Of a stretch of 64,000 bases of DNA, positions 7,578 through 15,552 are shown piece by piece. The notes under the pieces were generated by a model that saw only the letters and a program-made list of their open reading frames with translations, was not told where the DNA came from and did no database searches. Each line of letters starts with the position of its first letter. The stretch's first letter is position 1. The position numbers and the translations under genes are program-made. This stretch comes from an uncultured Luteitalea sp. (GTDB lineage Bacteria > Acidobacteriota > Vicinamibacteria > Vicinamibacterales > Vicinamibacteraceae), in contig CAKTDA010000003.1 of the NCBI GenBank assembly GCA_934541105.1, positions 310,001 to 374,000 on the forward strand, given 5' to 3'.

Positions 7578-10514
7578 ATGCGTGCAGGCTCTCGGCTGGG
7601 ACGCCTCGTGGCGCTCGCGGCACTCGCCGCGGGCAGCCTGCACGTCGTGCCGCAGGCACAGCACGCGCCGCCGCTGACGGCGGTGCGCGATCCGGCGTGG
7701 GCCCGAGATGGCGCCCGCATTGCCATCTCGCTCCTCGACCAGATCTGGACGATGACCCCCGACGGCGGCGAGCCGGCGGTGCTCGTCGCCTGGCCTCATG
7801 GCACGCCCGCCGTCGTCGAACGCGATCCGGCCTGGGACGGCAGGGGCCGGCGCGTCGCGTTTGCCGCTGACGTCGGCTCGGGCTTCGACATCTACGTGGT
7901 CGAACCAGGCGGCGAGCCGCGCCGCCTGACCTTCACGCCCGGCGACGAACGCCATCCCTCCTGGACGCCTGACGGCCGCATCGTGTTCGCGCGGCGCACG
8001 CGCGACCAGTGGGGGCTCATGGTGATCAACGTGGACGGCACGGCGCCAGGCGTGCCGCCGCCCGTCCACGTGTTCATGGACACACCGGCCGACGAGCAGC
8101 ACCCGGCGGTCTCGCCCGACGGCACGCGCGTGGCGTACGTCTCGAGCCAGCAGGACGCGCAGGGTAGCGACGACATCTGGGTGCGGGTGATCGACGCGAT
8201 CGGCGCGCCGTTCGATTCGCGGGAGGGAGACCTCGAGGCGGCGGTGCCGCGCGAGTCGCGCCCCTGGCGCGTCACGGCCACGCGGACGCGCGAGGGATTC
8301 CCCGCATGGGACCCCGACGGATCGCGCATCGCGTATGCGTCGTCGGGCGACGGCGACGGTGCGGTGTGGGTGGCCCCGGTGCCGGGGGCTGCCGCGCTCT
8401 CGGTGCGGCAGCCGCAGCGCAGCGCCCTGCCCGAGGGCGGCATCCTCGTCTCGCGGCATCGCGCGCAGCCTGCCTGGTCGCCGGACGGACGCACGTTGCT
8501 GCTCGCCGACCTGCCGCCGGAACTGCCGGTCTACAACGGCAACCCCGCGAGACTGCCTGGCGAACTGCCGCCCGTGTTCGACCGTGGCCGTGGCTTCTCG
8601 CTGCGGACGATTCCGGCGCCGCTGCCGCCCGATGCCGGTGCCGCCCCGGTGACGAGCGCCGCGGCCCCCGACGGCTCCCGCTGGGCGCAGGCATTCGATC
8701 GCACGTGGCGGCTGTTGCGCGACCTCTACTACCAATCGGGACCGTCCGCCGCGGACTGGCAGGCCTTGCGGGACGAACTCCGCCCGCGTGCGGCCGCGGC
8801 AGGCAGCAGTGGCGGACTCGAGCGCGTCGTGGACGAACTGGTGCAGCGGCAGCCGCTCGTCCACGCGCCCGTCACGTCACACGACGCGGTTGTCGTCTCG
8901 GGCCATCACCTCGCCAGCGAGGCAGGCGCGCGCGTGCTCGCCGCCGGCGGCAACATCGTCGATGCGGCGGTGGCGGTCTCGTTCGCGCTCGGCGTCGTCG
9001 AGCCCGATGCGTCGGGCATCGGCGGCGACGGGATGGCGCTGCTGTTCCGCGCGGGCATGCGTGCGCCGGTGGTCATCGACTACAAGGACCAGTCGCCGAT
9101 TCACGCCACGCTCACGAACAGCGCGATCTTCCGCGAAGGGCGGCTCGTCGGCGACGGTCCCGCGGCGGCCAACATCCCCGGTGTCGTCGCGGGGATGGAC
9201 CACCTGCTGCGGCGCTACGGATCCGGTCGCTTCAGCTGGGCACAGCTGATCGAGCCGGCCATCACGCTGGCGGCCGACGGCTTCGAACTCGACGAGTCGC
9301 TGCCCTCGACCGTGCGCGAGGGGCGTTCGCTCCTCGAGCGGTGGCCGGAAGCCGCGCGCGTCTACCTGCCGGACGGCCGCGCGCCGCGGGCCGGCGATCG
9401 GTTCGTCAACAGGGACTACGCGGCGACGCTGCGCACGATTGCGTCAGAAGGCGCCAACGCGTTCTACCGCGGCAGCATCGCGACGCGCATTGCCGCCGAC
9501 ATGGACGCCAATGGCGGCATCATCGGGCTCGAGGACCTCGCGCAGTATCAGGTGATCGAGCGCGAGCCGGTCGCGGGCCGGTTCCGCGGGCTGCGCGTGT
9601 TCGGCGCACCGCCGCCGGTGCCGACCGGCACGGCGCTGATCGAGACGCTGCAGATTCTCGATCGGTATCCCGCCGCGCCAGGCGCACGGCTCGCCTCGCA
9701 CCCCGACTACCTGCACTACGCGGTCGAGGCGTGGAAGGCACGCGACCCGCTGCGGCGCGTTGCCGACCCCGCGCTGTGGCCGGTGGACGTCGCGTCGCAC
9801 CTCGACCCGGGCCACGCCGCGTCGCTGTTCGAGCGCATCGATCCGAAGCGCGCTCGTCCGTTCGACGACGAGGGCGACCCGGTCGGGCAGGGGCAGGGTG
9901 ACCGCATCGGCCGCGGGACGACGGCGTTCGTCATCGGCGACACCGCCGGGAACGTGATCGTCGTGACGCAGACGCTGTCCACATGGGGCGGCAGCTTCTA
10001 CGTCTCGAAGGGCCTCGGGTTCCTCTACAACAACCACCTGCGCGGCTATCGCACCGTGCGCGGCGCGTACGGCCAGTTGCTGCCGCTGATGCGGTCGTCG
10101 TCCACGAGCGCGCCGACGTTGATCTGCGAGGACGTCGGGGGCACTCTGAAGCCGAGGCTCGCGCTCGGCGCGGCCGGCAACGCCTGGATCACCGCGTCGG
10201 TCTACGGGATCGTGCTCGGCCACGTGGACGGCGGGCTCGGCGCCCAGGCGGCCGTCGAGGCGCCGAGGCTGCTCGTCGCGCGCGATCCGTCCGACGCCGC
10301 GGGCCTGCGCGCGCAGGTGCAGATCGAGGATCGGTTCCCGGCCGGCGTGCTCGATGCGCTCGAGTCGCGCGGACACCTGTTCCGCAAGGTGGGGCGCAAG
10401 GGCGAGCTGCGATACGGCTACGCGGCGGCACTGTCGTTCGACAACGCCGCCGGCCGCCTCGAAGGTGGTGCGGAGCCGCGCCGGTCGCACCACGCCGTCG
10501 CCGTCACACGCTGA
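7578..10514 (+). CDS. Exported TolB-like beta-propeller fused to gamma-glutamyltransferase
   Basis: A 978-residue two-module protein. Residues 1-28 look like a signal peptide (LGRLVALAALAAGSLHVVPQA). Residues about 35-360 carry WD40/TolB-type blades with repeated WxPDG-type strands (for example PSWTPDGRIVF and PAWSPDGRTLLL). From residue 435 to the end is a gamma-glutamyltransferase (Ntn hydrolase): ARVLAAGGNIVDAAVAVSFA, GIGGDGMALLF, AAANIPGVVAGM, and the autoprocessing site RGTTAFVIGDTAGNVI with T781/T782, T781 being the predicted nucleophile. The usual His after the two Thr is Ala. Typical GGTs are about 550-600 residues without a propeller, so this fusion is unusual. Predicted periplasmic or surface hydrolysis of gamma-glutamyl compounds such as glutathione; the propeller may bind substrate or cell wall. 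Confidence 0.8.
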   Translation: MRAGSRLGRLVALAALAAGSLHVVPQAQHAPPLTAVRDPAWARDGARIAISLLDQIWTMTPDGGEPAVLVAWPHGTPAVVERDPAWDGRGRRVAFAADVGSGFDIYVVEPGGEPRRLTFTPGDERHPSWTPDGRIVFARRTRDQWGLMVINVDGTAPGVPPPVHVFMDTPADEQHPAVSPDGTRVAYVSSQQDAQGSDDIWVRVIDAIGAPFDSREGDLEAAVPRESRPWRVTATRTREGFPAWDPDGSRIAYASSGDGDGAVWVAPVPGAAALSVRQPQRSALPEGGILVSRHRAQPAWSPDGRTLLLADLPPELPVYNGNPARLPGELPPVFDRGRGFSLRTIPAPLPPDAGAAPVTSAAAPDGSRWAQAFDRTWRLLRDLYYQSGPSAADWQALRDELRPRAAAAGSSGGLERVVDELVQRQPLVHAPVTSHDAVVVSGHHLASEAGARVLAAGGNIVDAAVAVSFALGVVEPDASGIGGDGMALLFRAGMRAPVVIDYKDQSPIHATLTNSAIFREGRLVGDGPAAANIPGVVAGMDHLLRRYGSGRFSWAQLIEPAITLAADGFELDESLPSTVREGRSLLERWPEAARVYLPDGRAPRAGDRFVNRDYAATLRTIASEGANAFYRGSIATRIAADMDANGGIIGLEDLAQYQVIEREPVAGRFRGLRVFGAPPPVPTGTALIETLQILDRYPAAPGARLASHPDYLHYAVEAWKARDPLRRVADPALWPVDVASHLDPGHAASLFERIDPKRARPFDDEGDPVGQGQGDRIGRGTTAFVIGDTAGNVIVVTQTLSTWGGSFYVSKGLGFLYNNHLRGYRTVRGAYGQLLPLMRSSSTSAPTLICEDVGGTLKPRLALGAAGNAWITASVYGIVLGHVDGGLGAQAAVEAPRLLVARDPSDAAGLRAQVQIEDRFPAGVLDALESRGHLFRKVGRKGELRYGYAAALSFDNAAGRLEGGAEPRRSHHAVAVTR

Positions 10515-10535
10515 GACCTGATTGCGGAGGACCTC

Positions 10536-11024
10536 ATGCCCACGACCCGAACCTGCCGCCTGATCGACGAACTGCACCGCGCCTACGACGGCGATCCCTG
10601 GCACGGGCCATCGGTCACGGCGCTGCTCGCGGGCATCACCGCGGTGCAGGCCGAGGCGCGTCCCTCGCCAGACGTCCACTCGATTGCCGAGATCGTCGCG
10701 CACATGACGTCGTGGGTCGCCGAGGTGCAGCGTCGCGTGCACGGCAATCCCGCGGCCGATCCCGTCGAGGGCGACTGGCCCGTGCCGCGGGCGCTCAACG
10801 AGACCGGCTGGACCTCGATGCGACTCGCGCTGACAAACGCGATGGCGCGCCTGACCGAGAGCGTCGCCGGCTTTCCGGAACGTCGCTGGGACGAGCGTGT
10901 CGGCGACTCGCGCGATCCCTCGCTCGGCACCGGCCTCAGCTACGAGCAGACCGTGCTCGGGCTCGTGCAGCACCTGGCCTACCATGGCGGGCAGATCGCC
11001 ATCCTGAAGAAACTCGTGCGCTGA
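10536..11024 (+). CDS. DinB/YfiT-like putative metal-binding protein
   Basis: A 162-residue four-helix-bundle protein of the DinB/YfiT superfamily. Histidines sit where the family's metal triad is expected: AEIVAHMTSW near residue 55 and VQHLAYHGGQIAILK near the C-terminus. Many members are metal-dependent thiol transferases (bacillithiol or mycothiol S-transferases), but the substrate here cannot be predicted. A GGAGG ribosome site lies six bases before the ATG. It starts 21 bases after the propeller-GGT gene and is followed 12 bases later by the OsmC-like gene, so a transcript with a thiol/peroxide theme is possible (inference from neighbours). Confidence 0.83.
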   Translation: MPTTRTCRLIDELHRAYDGDPWHGPSVTALLAGITAVQAEARPSPDVHSIAEIVAHMTSWVAEVQRRVHGNPAADPVEGDWPVPRALNETGWTSMRLALTNAMARLTESVAGFPERRWDERVGDSRDPSLGTGLSYEQTVLGLVQHLAYHGGQIAILKKLVR

Positions 11025-11036
11025 TAGGCTGCTGCC

Positions 11037-11474
11037 ATGAGCCTGCGGATTCTCGATGCCACGCTCGGTGCCGGCTACCTCACGCGGATGACGACGCGCA
11101 CCCACGCGTTCGAGGCGGACGAACCCGTGGAGGTCGGCGGCACCGACACGGCCCCGACGCCCGTCGAACTCCTCATGGGCAGCCTCGCCTCGTGCACCGC
11201 CATCACGCTCCGCATGTACGCGGCGCGCAAGCAGTGGCCGCTCGAGGGCGTGAGCGTGCAGGTGCACTACACCGCGAAGCCGACGCCGACCATGGTGAAG
11301 CACATTGCCGTCAGCGGCCCGCTCGACGACGTGCAGAAGGCACGGCTGCTCGAGATCGCGGAGGCTTGTCCCGTTGCGAAGCTGCTGCGCTCGGGCGTCG
11401 CGATGGAGTCACGCCTGGCCGAGCCGGCGGGCGATGGCGGCCCTGTCGACCTTCCCGCGCTCGGTCAGCGGTAG
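11037..11474 (+). CDS. OsmC/Ohr-family peroxidase-like protein
   Basis: A 145-residue OsmC-family protein. The two redox cysteines of the family are present: C53 in GSLASCTAITLRMYA and C111 in EACPVAKLL. Family members reduce organic hydroperoxides with thiol or lipoyl donors; this sequence is closer to the general OsmC/YhfA group than to Ohr, judged only from motif style. The last 66 bases overlap, on the opposite strand, the 3' end of the AMP-ligase gene, so the C-terminal extension after about residue 123 (EPAGDGGPVDLPALGQR) may be a read-through tail rather than part of the fold. Confidence 0.88.
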   Translation: MSLRILDATLGAGYLTRMTTRTHAFEADEPVEVGGTDTAPTPVELLMGSLASCTAITLRMYAARKQWPLEGVSVQVHYTAKPTPTMVKHIAVSGPLDDVQKARLLEIAEACPVAKLLRSGVAMESRLAEPAGDGGPVDLPALGQR

Positions 11475-12920
11475 GGACGACAGCACCACGACGACGCGCG
11501 GCAGTTGCCACGCCGCGAGACGCGACGCCAGCGCCTCGCGCACCGTGCGTGCGTCCCACGGACGCAGGCTCACGAGGCAGGCGCCGAGCGCCTGGCCGCG
11601 GAGTGGATCCTCGATGGGGAGTGCCACCGCGTCGGTCACGCCGGGCAGTTCGCGCAGCGCGGCTTCGACGTCGCGCGGGTGGACCTTGCGGCCCGCGACG
11701 TTCACGAACGACGCGGTGCGTCCGGCCAGCAGGAACACGCCGTCGGCGTCGCGCGTCGCGTAGTCGCCGGTGAGGAACGTCCCGGGTGCCACGAACGCCG
11801 ACGCGGCGCCGTCGTCATCGCGATCGCACGGGGCGGCTGCCCCGGGCGGCTCCATGTAGCGGTCCATCACGTTGGAGCCCTGCACCTGGATGCGGCCCGC
11901 GCCGTCGGGCGCGCCATCGTCGTCGACGAGCGTGATGGCGACATCGCCGATCGGCCGGCCCACGGGCACGCGCGGATCGAGGGCTGCGCGGTCGTCGAAG
12001 CAGATCCCGCCCGTCTCGCTCGAGCCGAAGAACGAGCGCACCTTCACGCCCGACGCCCGGTGGAACGCCTCGACGGTTGCGTACGGCAGCCGCGCGCCGG
12101 CCGAGAGCACGAGCCGCAGCGACCCGAGATCGGGTGAGGCCTGGTGCCGCGCAAGGTGTTCGAACATGAACGGCACGCCGGCAAACGTCGTCAGCCCGCC
12201 AGCGCGGATGTCGGGACCGACCTGCGTCGGCACGAACTGCGGGCGCAGCCACAACGGCGTGCCCTGCCACAACAGCGGCAGCACCAGGTTGCCGAAGCCG
12301 TAGGCATGCGAGAGCGGGACGATCCCGAGCTGTACGTCGCGCGGCCGGATGCCCATCGCATCCACGATCTGCCGGACGTCCGCGACGAGGTGGCGTTCCT
12401 CGGTGCACGTCGCGCGCGGGGTGCCGGTGCTTCCCGACGTGAGGCGCAGGAGCGCGGCCGGCGCGTGAGCCCCGGCCTCGGGTTTCGACTCCGCGCCGTA
12501 TGCCGCGATCCCGTCGGGGAACGGCGTACGGGTGCGGGGGCGAGCCCACGCCGCGTGCCCGAGCGCGTAGTCGAGGTCCGACGATGCGGGGACGAGCGCG
12601 AGTGCCGCGTGCCACGCGTCGGCGAGTGCGCGGACCTCTCCGGCGGGCGTGCTGCGGTCGGCGGCCAGCAGCGGCAGGCCCTCACGCAGGCAGGCGAGCA
12701 CGAGCGACGGCATGGCGGAGACGTTGCCGAGGCACGCGAGGACGAGATGTCCGCGGCCGAGCCCGTGCCGGCTGAACGCGGCGGCAATCGTGCGGGCGGC
12801 CTCGTCGATCTGCCGGGCCGTCCGGGTGAGCCCCTCGCTCGGGGCAAACAGCAGGGTCTCGTCGGCGCGATCGGCGAGGACGACGTCGAACGCCGAGGCG
12901 ATGGGAGAGTGGGCGTGCAT
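11409..12920 (-). CDS. Acyl/aryl-AMP ligase (ANL superfamily), aryl-polyene-type cluster
   Basis: A 503-residue adenylate-forming enzyme. The phosphate loop TSGSTGTP is at 161-168, SFFGSSETGGICF supplies the A5 region, LTGDYATRDADG the A7 aspartate, AGRTASFVNVAGRKV the hinge, and K490 in TERGKVDRAA is the C-terminal catalytic lysine. By comparison with ApeH of aryl-polyene clusters and the xanthomonadin ligase, it probably activates a hydroxybenzoate (from the chorismatase encoded 0.5 kb away) and loads it on the acyl carrier protein encoded at 26166; this substrate is inferred from context. It is divergent from the dehydratase gene with 22 bases between the two starts, and its 3' end overlaps the OsmC-like gene convergently. 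Confidence 0.85.
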   Translation of the reverse strand: MHAHSPIASAFDVVLADRADETLLFAPSEGLTRTARQIDEAARTIAAAFSRHGLGRGHLVLACLGNVSAMPSLVLACLREGLPLLAADRSTPAGEVRALADAWHAALALVPASSDLDYALGHAAWARPRTRTPFPDGIAAYGAESKPEAGAHAPAALLRLTSGSTGTPRATCTEERHLVADVRQIVDAMGIRPRDVQLGIVPLSHAYGFGNLVLPLLWQGTPLWLRPQFVPTQVGPDIRAGGLTTFAGVPFMFEHLARHQASPDLGSLRLVLSAGARLPYATVEAFHRASGVKVRSFFGSSETGGICFDDRAALDPRVPVGRPIGDVAITLVDDDGAPDGAGRIQVQGSNVMDRYMEPPGAAAPCDRDDDGAASAFVAPGTFLTGDYATRDADGVFLLAGRTASFVNVAGRKVHPRDVEAALRELPGVTDAVALPIEDPLRGQALGACLVSLRPWDARTVREALASRLAAWQLPRVVVVLSSLPLTERGKVDRAAIARRLGQA

Positions 12921-12932
12921 CCGCGATCAGCG

Positions 12933-12938
12933 ATGATA
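12933..12938 (-). promoter_or_regulatory. Candidate -10 element for the AMP-ligase gene
   Basis: On the minus strand the hexamer is TATCAT (five of six to consensus), with twelve bases to the ATG at 12920. No good -35 is visible. The spacing is the same as for the other close-set hexamers in this window (50572 and 56110 genes). Confidence 0.35.
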
Positions 12939-12942
12939 AGCC

Positions 12943-13371
12943 GTGGACCTGCTGTCGCTGCTGCCGCACACGCCGCCGATGCGGCTCGTCGACGAGATCG
13001 TCAGCGTGGAGCCTGGCCGCCAGGCCACCTGCCGCCGCGTGACGCGCGCCGACGATTTCTACTTCGATGGCCACTTCCCGGGGGAGCCGGTGGTGCCGGC
13101 GGTGGTGTTGATCGAGCTGCTCGCTCAGGCAGGCGGGCTTGCCGTGGGCGCACCGCGGGATGGCGAAACGGCCCATCCGCGAGCCCTGCGCGTCGCGGCC
13201 GTCGATGGGTTCCGGTTTCCTGCCGGGTGTGGCATCGGGGTCACGCTCGAGGCCACGGTGCGTGTCGTGGGCCAGATGGGCGGCCTCTACAAGATCGAAG
13301 GCACCGTCACGGCGTCGGGCACGCTCGTCGCCCGCGGCTCGGTCACTCTCGCTGACGCCAGGGCGCGCTGA
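12943..13371 (+). CDS. FabZ/ApeP-like 3-hydroxyacyl-ACP dehydratase
   Basis: A 142-residue hot-dog-fold dehydratase starting at GTG 12943. The FabZ-type active site is intact: H44 in FDGHFPGEPVVPAV and E58 in LIELLAQAGG. The N-terminal HTPPMRLVDEI is typical of the ApeP/ApeI dehydratases of aryl-polyene clusters rather than housekeeping FabZ. Expected role: dehydration of 3-hydroxyacyl-ACP to the trans-2-enoyl form in each round of polyene extension, after the FabG-like reductase. It is divergent from the AMP ligase, convergent with the chorismatase, and separate from the main ketosynthase operon. Only one such dehydratase is present here, while characterised aryl-polyene systems have two. 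Confidence 0.86.
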   Translation: MDLLSLLPHTPPMRLVDEIVSVEPGRQATCRRVTRADDFYFDGHFPGEPVVPAVVLIELLAQAGGLAVGAPRDGETAHPRALRVAAVDGFRFPAGCGIGVTLEATVRVVGQMGGLYKIEGTVTASGTLVARGSVTLADARAR

Positions 13372-13391
13372 CGCCAGGGTGCCACCGGGAC

Positions 13392-14306
13392 CTACAACTC
13401 CGCGACGCCCTCGATCTCCACGAGGAGATCCGCCCGGCAGATCTCGGCCTGGGCATATTCGACGTCGGCAATCGGTCCGTAGCGCTCCTCGATGCGGCCG
13501 CGCACCACGGCCAGGTCCTCGGGCCTGACGATGTAGACGCGGAGGGTCCGGAAGCGGGCGCGCGCCGTGCGGCTGCCGCGCTGAGCCTCGGCGGCCGCCA
13601 GGAGCGCGTCGAGGTTGTCCAGTGTCTCGACGACCTGGGCGTCCACGTCGCCCGCGTGCATGGTCTCTTCGCCGCGGATGCTGGCGGTGCCTGCGACGAG
13701 CAGCCACCACGCGTCCTTCACCGGCATCAGCAGCCGCGTCGCCCGCGCGAAGCACGGCGGACGCGGGCCGTAGCGCCGCGAGTAACGGTACGCCGGCACC
13801 TGTCGCGGGTTCTCCACGGGCTCGCCGGCAACGTCGGCCGCGAGGCAGTGGATGGCCATGGCCTCGCCCAGCACGCCGACGCCGGACGCCGCGGCCAGCG
13901 TGTGGTCGAAGTGGTTGGACGAGCCGTGCCAGTGCTCGCAGGCCGAGAACCGGCCGCCGTTGAACACCATGTAACGATCGAGCCCCTCGCCTGACGGCGA
14001 GTGGATGTGCGGCACGAAGTTCCAGAAGCGGAGCGGATGGCGCTGCTGCGCATTCAACGTCGCCGCGACGGTGAGGTAGGCGTCGCGGACGTGCTCGTGC
14101 AACTGCGCTGGAGTGAACCCATGGGCCCGCGGCATGTCGATGGCGACATGGGTGAAGTGCGCGCCCGTGCGCACCTCGACTGCCATGTCGGCGCGGCCGG
14201 AGCGTATGACCACCGGTGCGGGCCCGATGAGTGTCTCGACCCAGGTCGGAGGCAGGGGAGACAGGCTGACGAGGTCGGCCGATGTCGTGGCCGCAAGTTT
14301 ACGCAT
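13392..14306 (-). CDS. Chorismatase (FkbO/Hyg5/XanB2 family), hydroxybenzoate-forming
   Basis: A 304-residue enzyme with the hallmark core of chorismatases: NAQQRHPLRFWNFVPHIH followed by GEGLDRYMVFNGGR, and a YjgF-like C-terminal half ending ICRADLLVEIEG. Family members hydrolyse chorismate to dihydroxycyclohexadiene carboxylate (FkbO) or to 3-/4-hydroxybenzoate (Hyg5, XanB2). Hyg5-type enzymes use an active-site cysteine where FkbO has glutamine; C290 in the C-terminal ICR motif is a candidate for that residue, so hydroxybenzoate formation is favoured, pending alignment. It would supply the aromatic head group for the pigment, as XanB2 does for xanthomonadin. Start ATG 14306 fits the family length; upstream sequence looks non-coding. 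Confidence 0.86.
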   Translation of the reverse strand: MRKLAATTSADLVSLSPLPPTWVETLIGPAPVVIRSGRADMAVEVRTGAHFTHVAIDMPRAHGFTPAQLHEHVRDAYLTVAATLNAQQRHPLRFWNFVPHIHSPSGEGLDRYMVFNGGRFSACEHWHGSSNHFDHTLAAASGVGVLGEAMAIHCLAADVAGEPVENPRQVPAYRYSRRYGPRPPCFARATRLLMPVKDAWWLLVAGTASIRGEETMHAGDVDAQVVETLDNLDALLAAAEAQRGSRTARARFRTLRVYIVRPEDLAVVRGRIEERYGPIADVEYAQAEICRADLLVEIEGVAEL

Positions 14307-14361
14307 CACCGCGGGACGGCCCCGCTGGGCGTGCGGGTTCGAACCGTCATAATACCCGAAG

Positions 14362-15531
14362 ATGACGACCACCCCGATGGCAGGCAGCGCCCGCGCGCTG
14401 TCGCGGGCCTCGCGGCTGCAGCGCGCCATTCACGCACTCCGGACCGAGGGCGACACGCGCGGCCGTGAATCGCTGGCTGTCGGGCTCGGGCTGCTGATCG
14501 GGTGTTTCCCGGTCTGGGGCATACATTTCGGGATGTGCTGGCTTGCCGGCGCGGTGCTCGGGCTCAACCGGCTGAAGATGTACCTCGCGGCCAACGTCAT
14601 CAACCCGCTCGTGATCCCGCCGCTCTTCTACGCCCAGGTGCAGGCGGGGGCGCTCGTCCGTCGCGGGCACATGCTGTCGCTCTCGCGCGACATGTTCGAG
14701 ACCTCGCGCCTCTGGTCGTTCGGCGCCGACCTTGCCGTCGGCAGCCTCGTCGTCGGCCTCGTCATCGGCGCGCTGGGCGCCCTTGTCACGTATGCCGCGC
14801 GCCGGCCGGCCCGCGATCCCTTCTTCCAGCTGCTCGTGCGCCGCGCCAGCGACAGGTACCTCGATGCCGGCATCACGGCCTGGGAGTTCGCACGCGGCAA
14901 GCTCTCGGGCGATCCCGTGTACGCGGCCGCGCTCGACCGTGAACTGCCTGGCGCGACAGGCACGCTGCTCGACGTCGGCTGCGGGCAGGGCCTCATGCTC
15001 GCGCTCGTTGCCGAGGCCCAGGAGACCGCCGCGCAGGGCACGTGGGACACCACGCGGCCAGACCCGCCGCAGTTCACGCGCCTCGTCGGCGTGGAGACGC
15101 GGCCCCGGATCGCGGCGATTGCGGCCGGCGCCCTCTCGCACGAGGCCGAGATCGTCACGGCGGACGCCCGCGGCGTCGAGTTGCCGGTCCACGACGTCGC
15201 GCTGCTCTTCGACGTGCTCCACATGCTGCCCGACGCCGATCAGCGGCAGCTCCTGCGCGCGGTGCGGGCGGCGATCGCGCCCACGGGTCGCCTGCTCGTG
15301 CGCGAGGCCGACGCCGCAGCAGGGTGGCGCTTCCTGATGGTGCGCATGGGCAACAGGCTCAAGGCGCTCGTCGGCGGCAGGTGGCGGCAGCGGTTCGCGT
15401 TCAGGACCGCCGCGGGCTGGCGCGCGCTCCTGCAGGAAGAAGGCTTCGAGCCCCGCCTCGAGCCGATGGGTGCGGGCACGCCGTTCGCGAATGTCCTCAT
15501 CACCGCCGGCGTCCGCATCCACCGCAGTTGA
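14362..15531 (+). CDS. DUF2062 membrane domain fused to SAM-dependent methyltransferase
   Basis: A 389-residue fusion. Residues about 35-150 form a DUF2062-like membrane unit: AVGLGLLIGCFPVWGIHFG, NVINPLVIPPLFYAQVQ and LAVGSLVVGLVIGALGALV. From about 165 there is a class I methyltransferase, with the SAM-binding LLDVGCGQG at 202-210 and the acidic post-I segment VGVETR. The enzyme would act at the cytoplasmic membrane. In this setting it may methylate the aromatic head group (role of ApeB in aryl-polyene clusters) or a lipid anchor; that is inference. CATAAT lies eight bases before the ATG, hinting at a very short leader. Divergent from chorismatase; the enolase-superfamily gene follows after 21 bases. 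Confidence 0.8.
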   Translation: MTTTPMAGSARALSRASRLQRAIHALRTEGDTRGRESLAVGLGLLIGCFPVWGIHFGMCWLAGAVLGLNRLKMYLAANVINPLVIPPLFYAQVQAGALVRRGHMLSLSRDMFETSRLWSFGADLAVGSLVVGLVIGALGALVTYAARRPARDPFFQLLVRRASDRYLDAGITAWEFARGKLSGDPVYAAALDRELPGATGTLLDVGCGQGLMLALVAEAQETAAQGTWDTTRPDPPQFTRLVGVETRPRIAAIAAGALSHEAEIVTADARGVELPVHDVALLFDVLHMLPDADQRQLLRAVRAAIAPTGRLLVREADAAAGWRFLMVRMGNRLKALVGGRWRQRFAFRTAAGWRALLQEEGFEPRLEPMGAGTPFANVLITAGVRIHRS

Positions 15532-15552
15532 CACCTTTCTCGGAGGTACACG

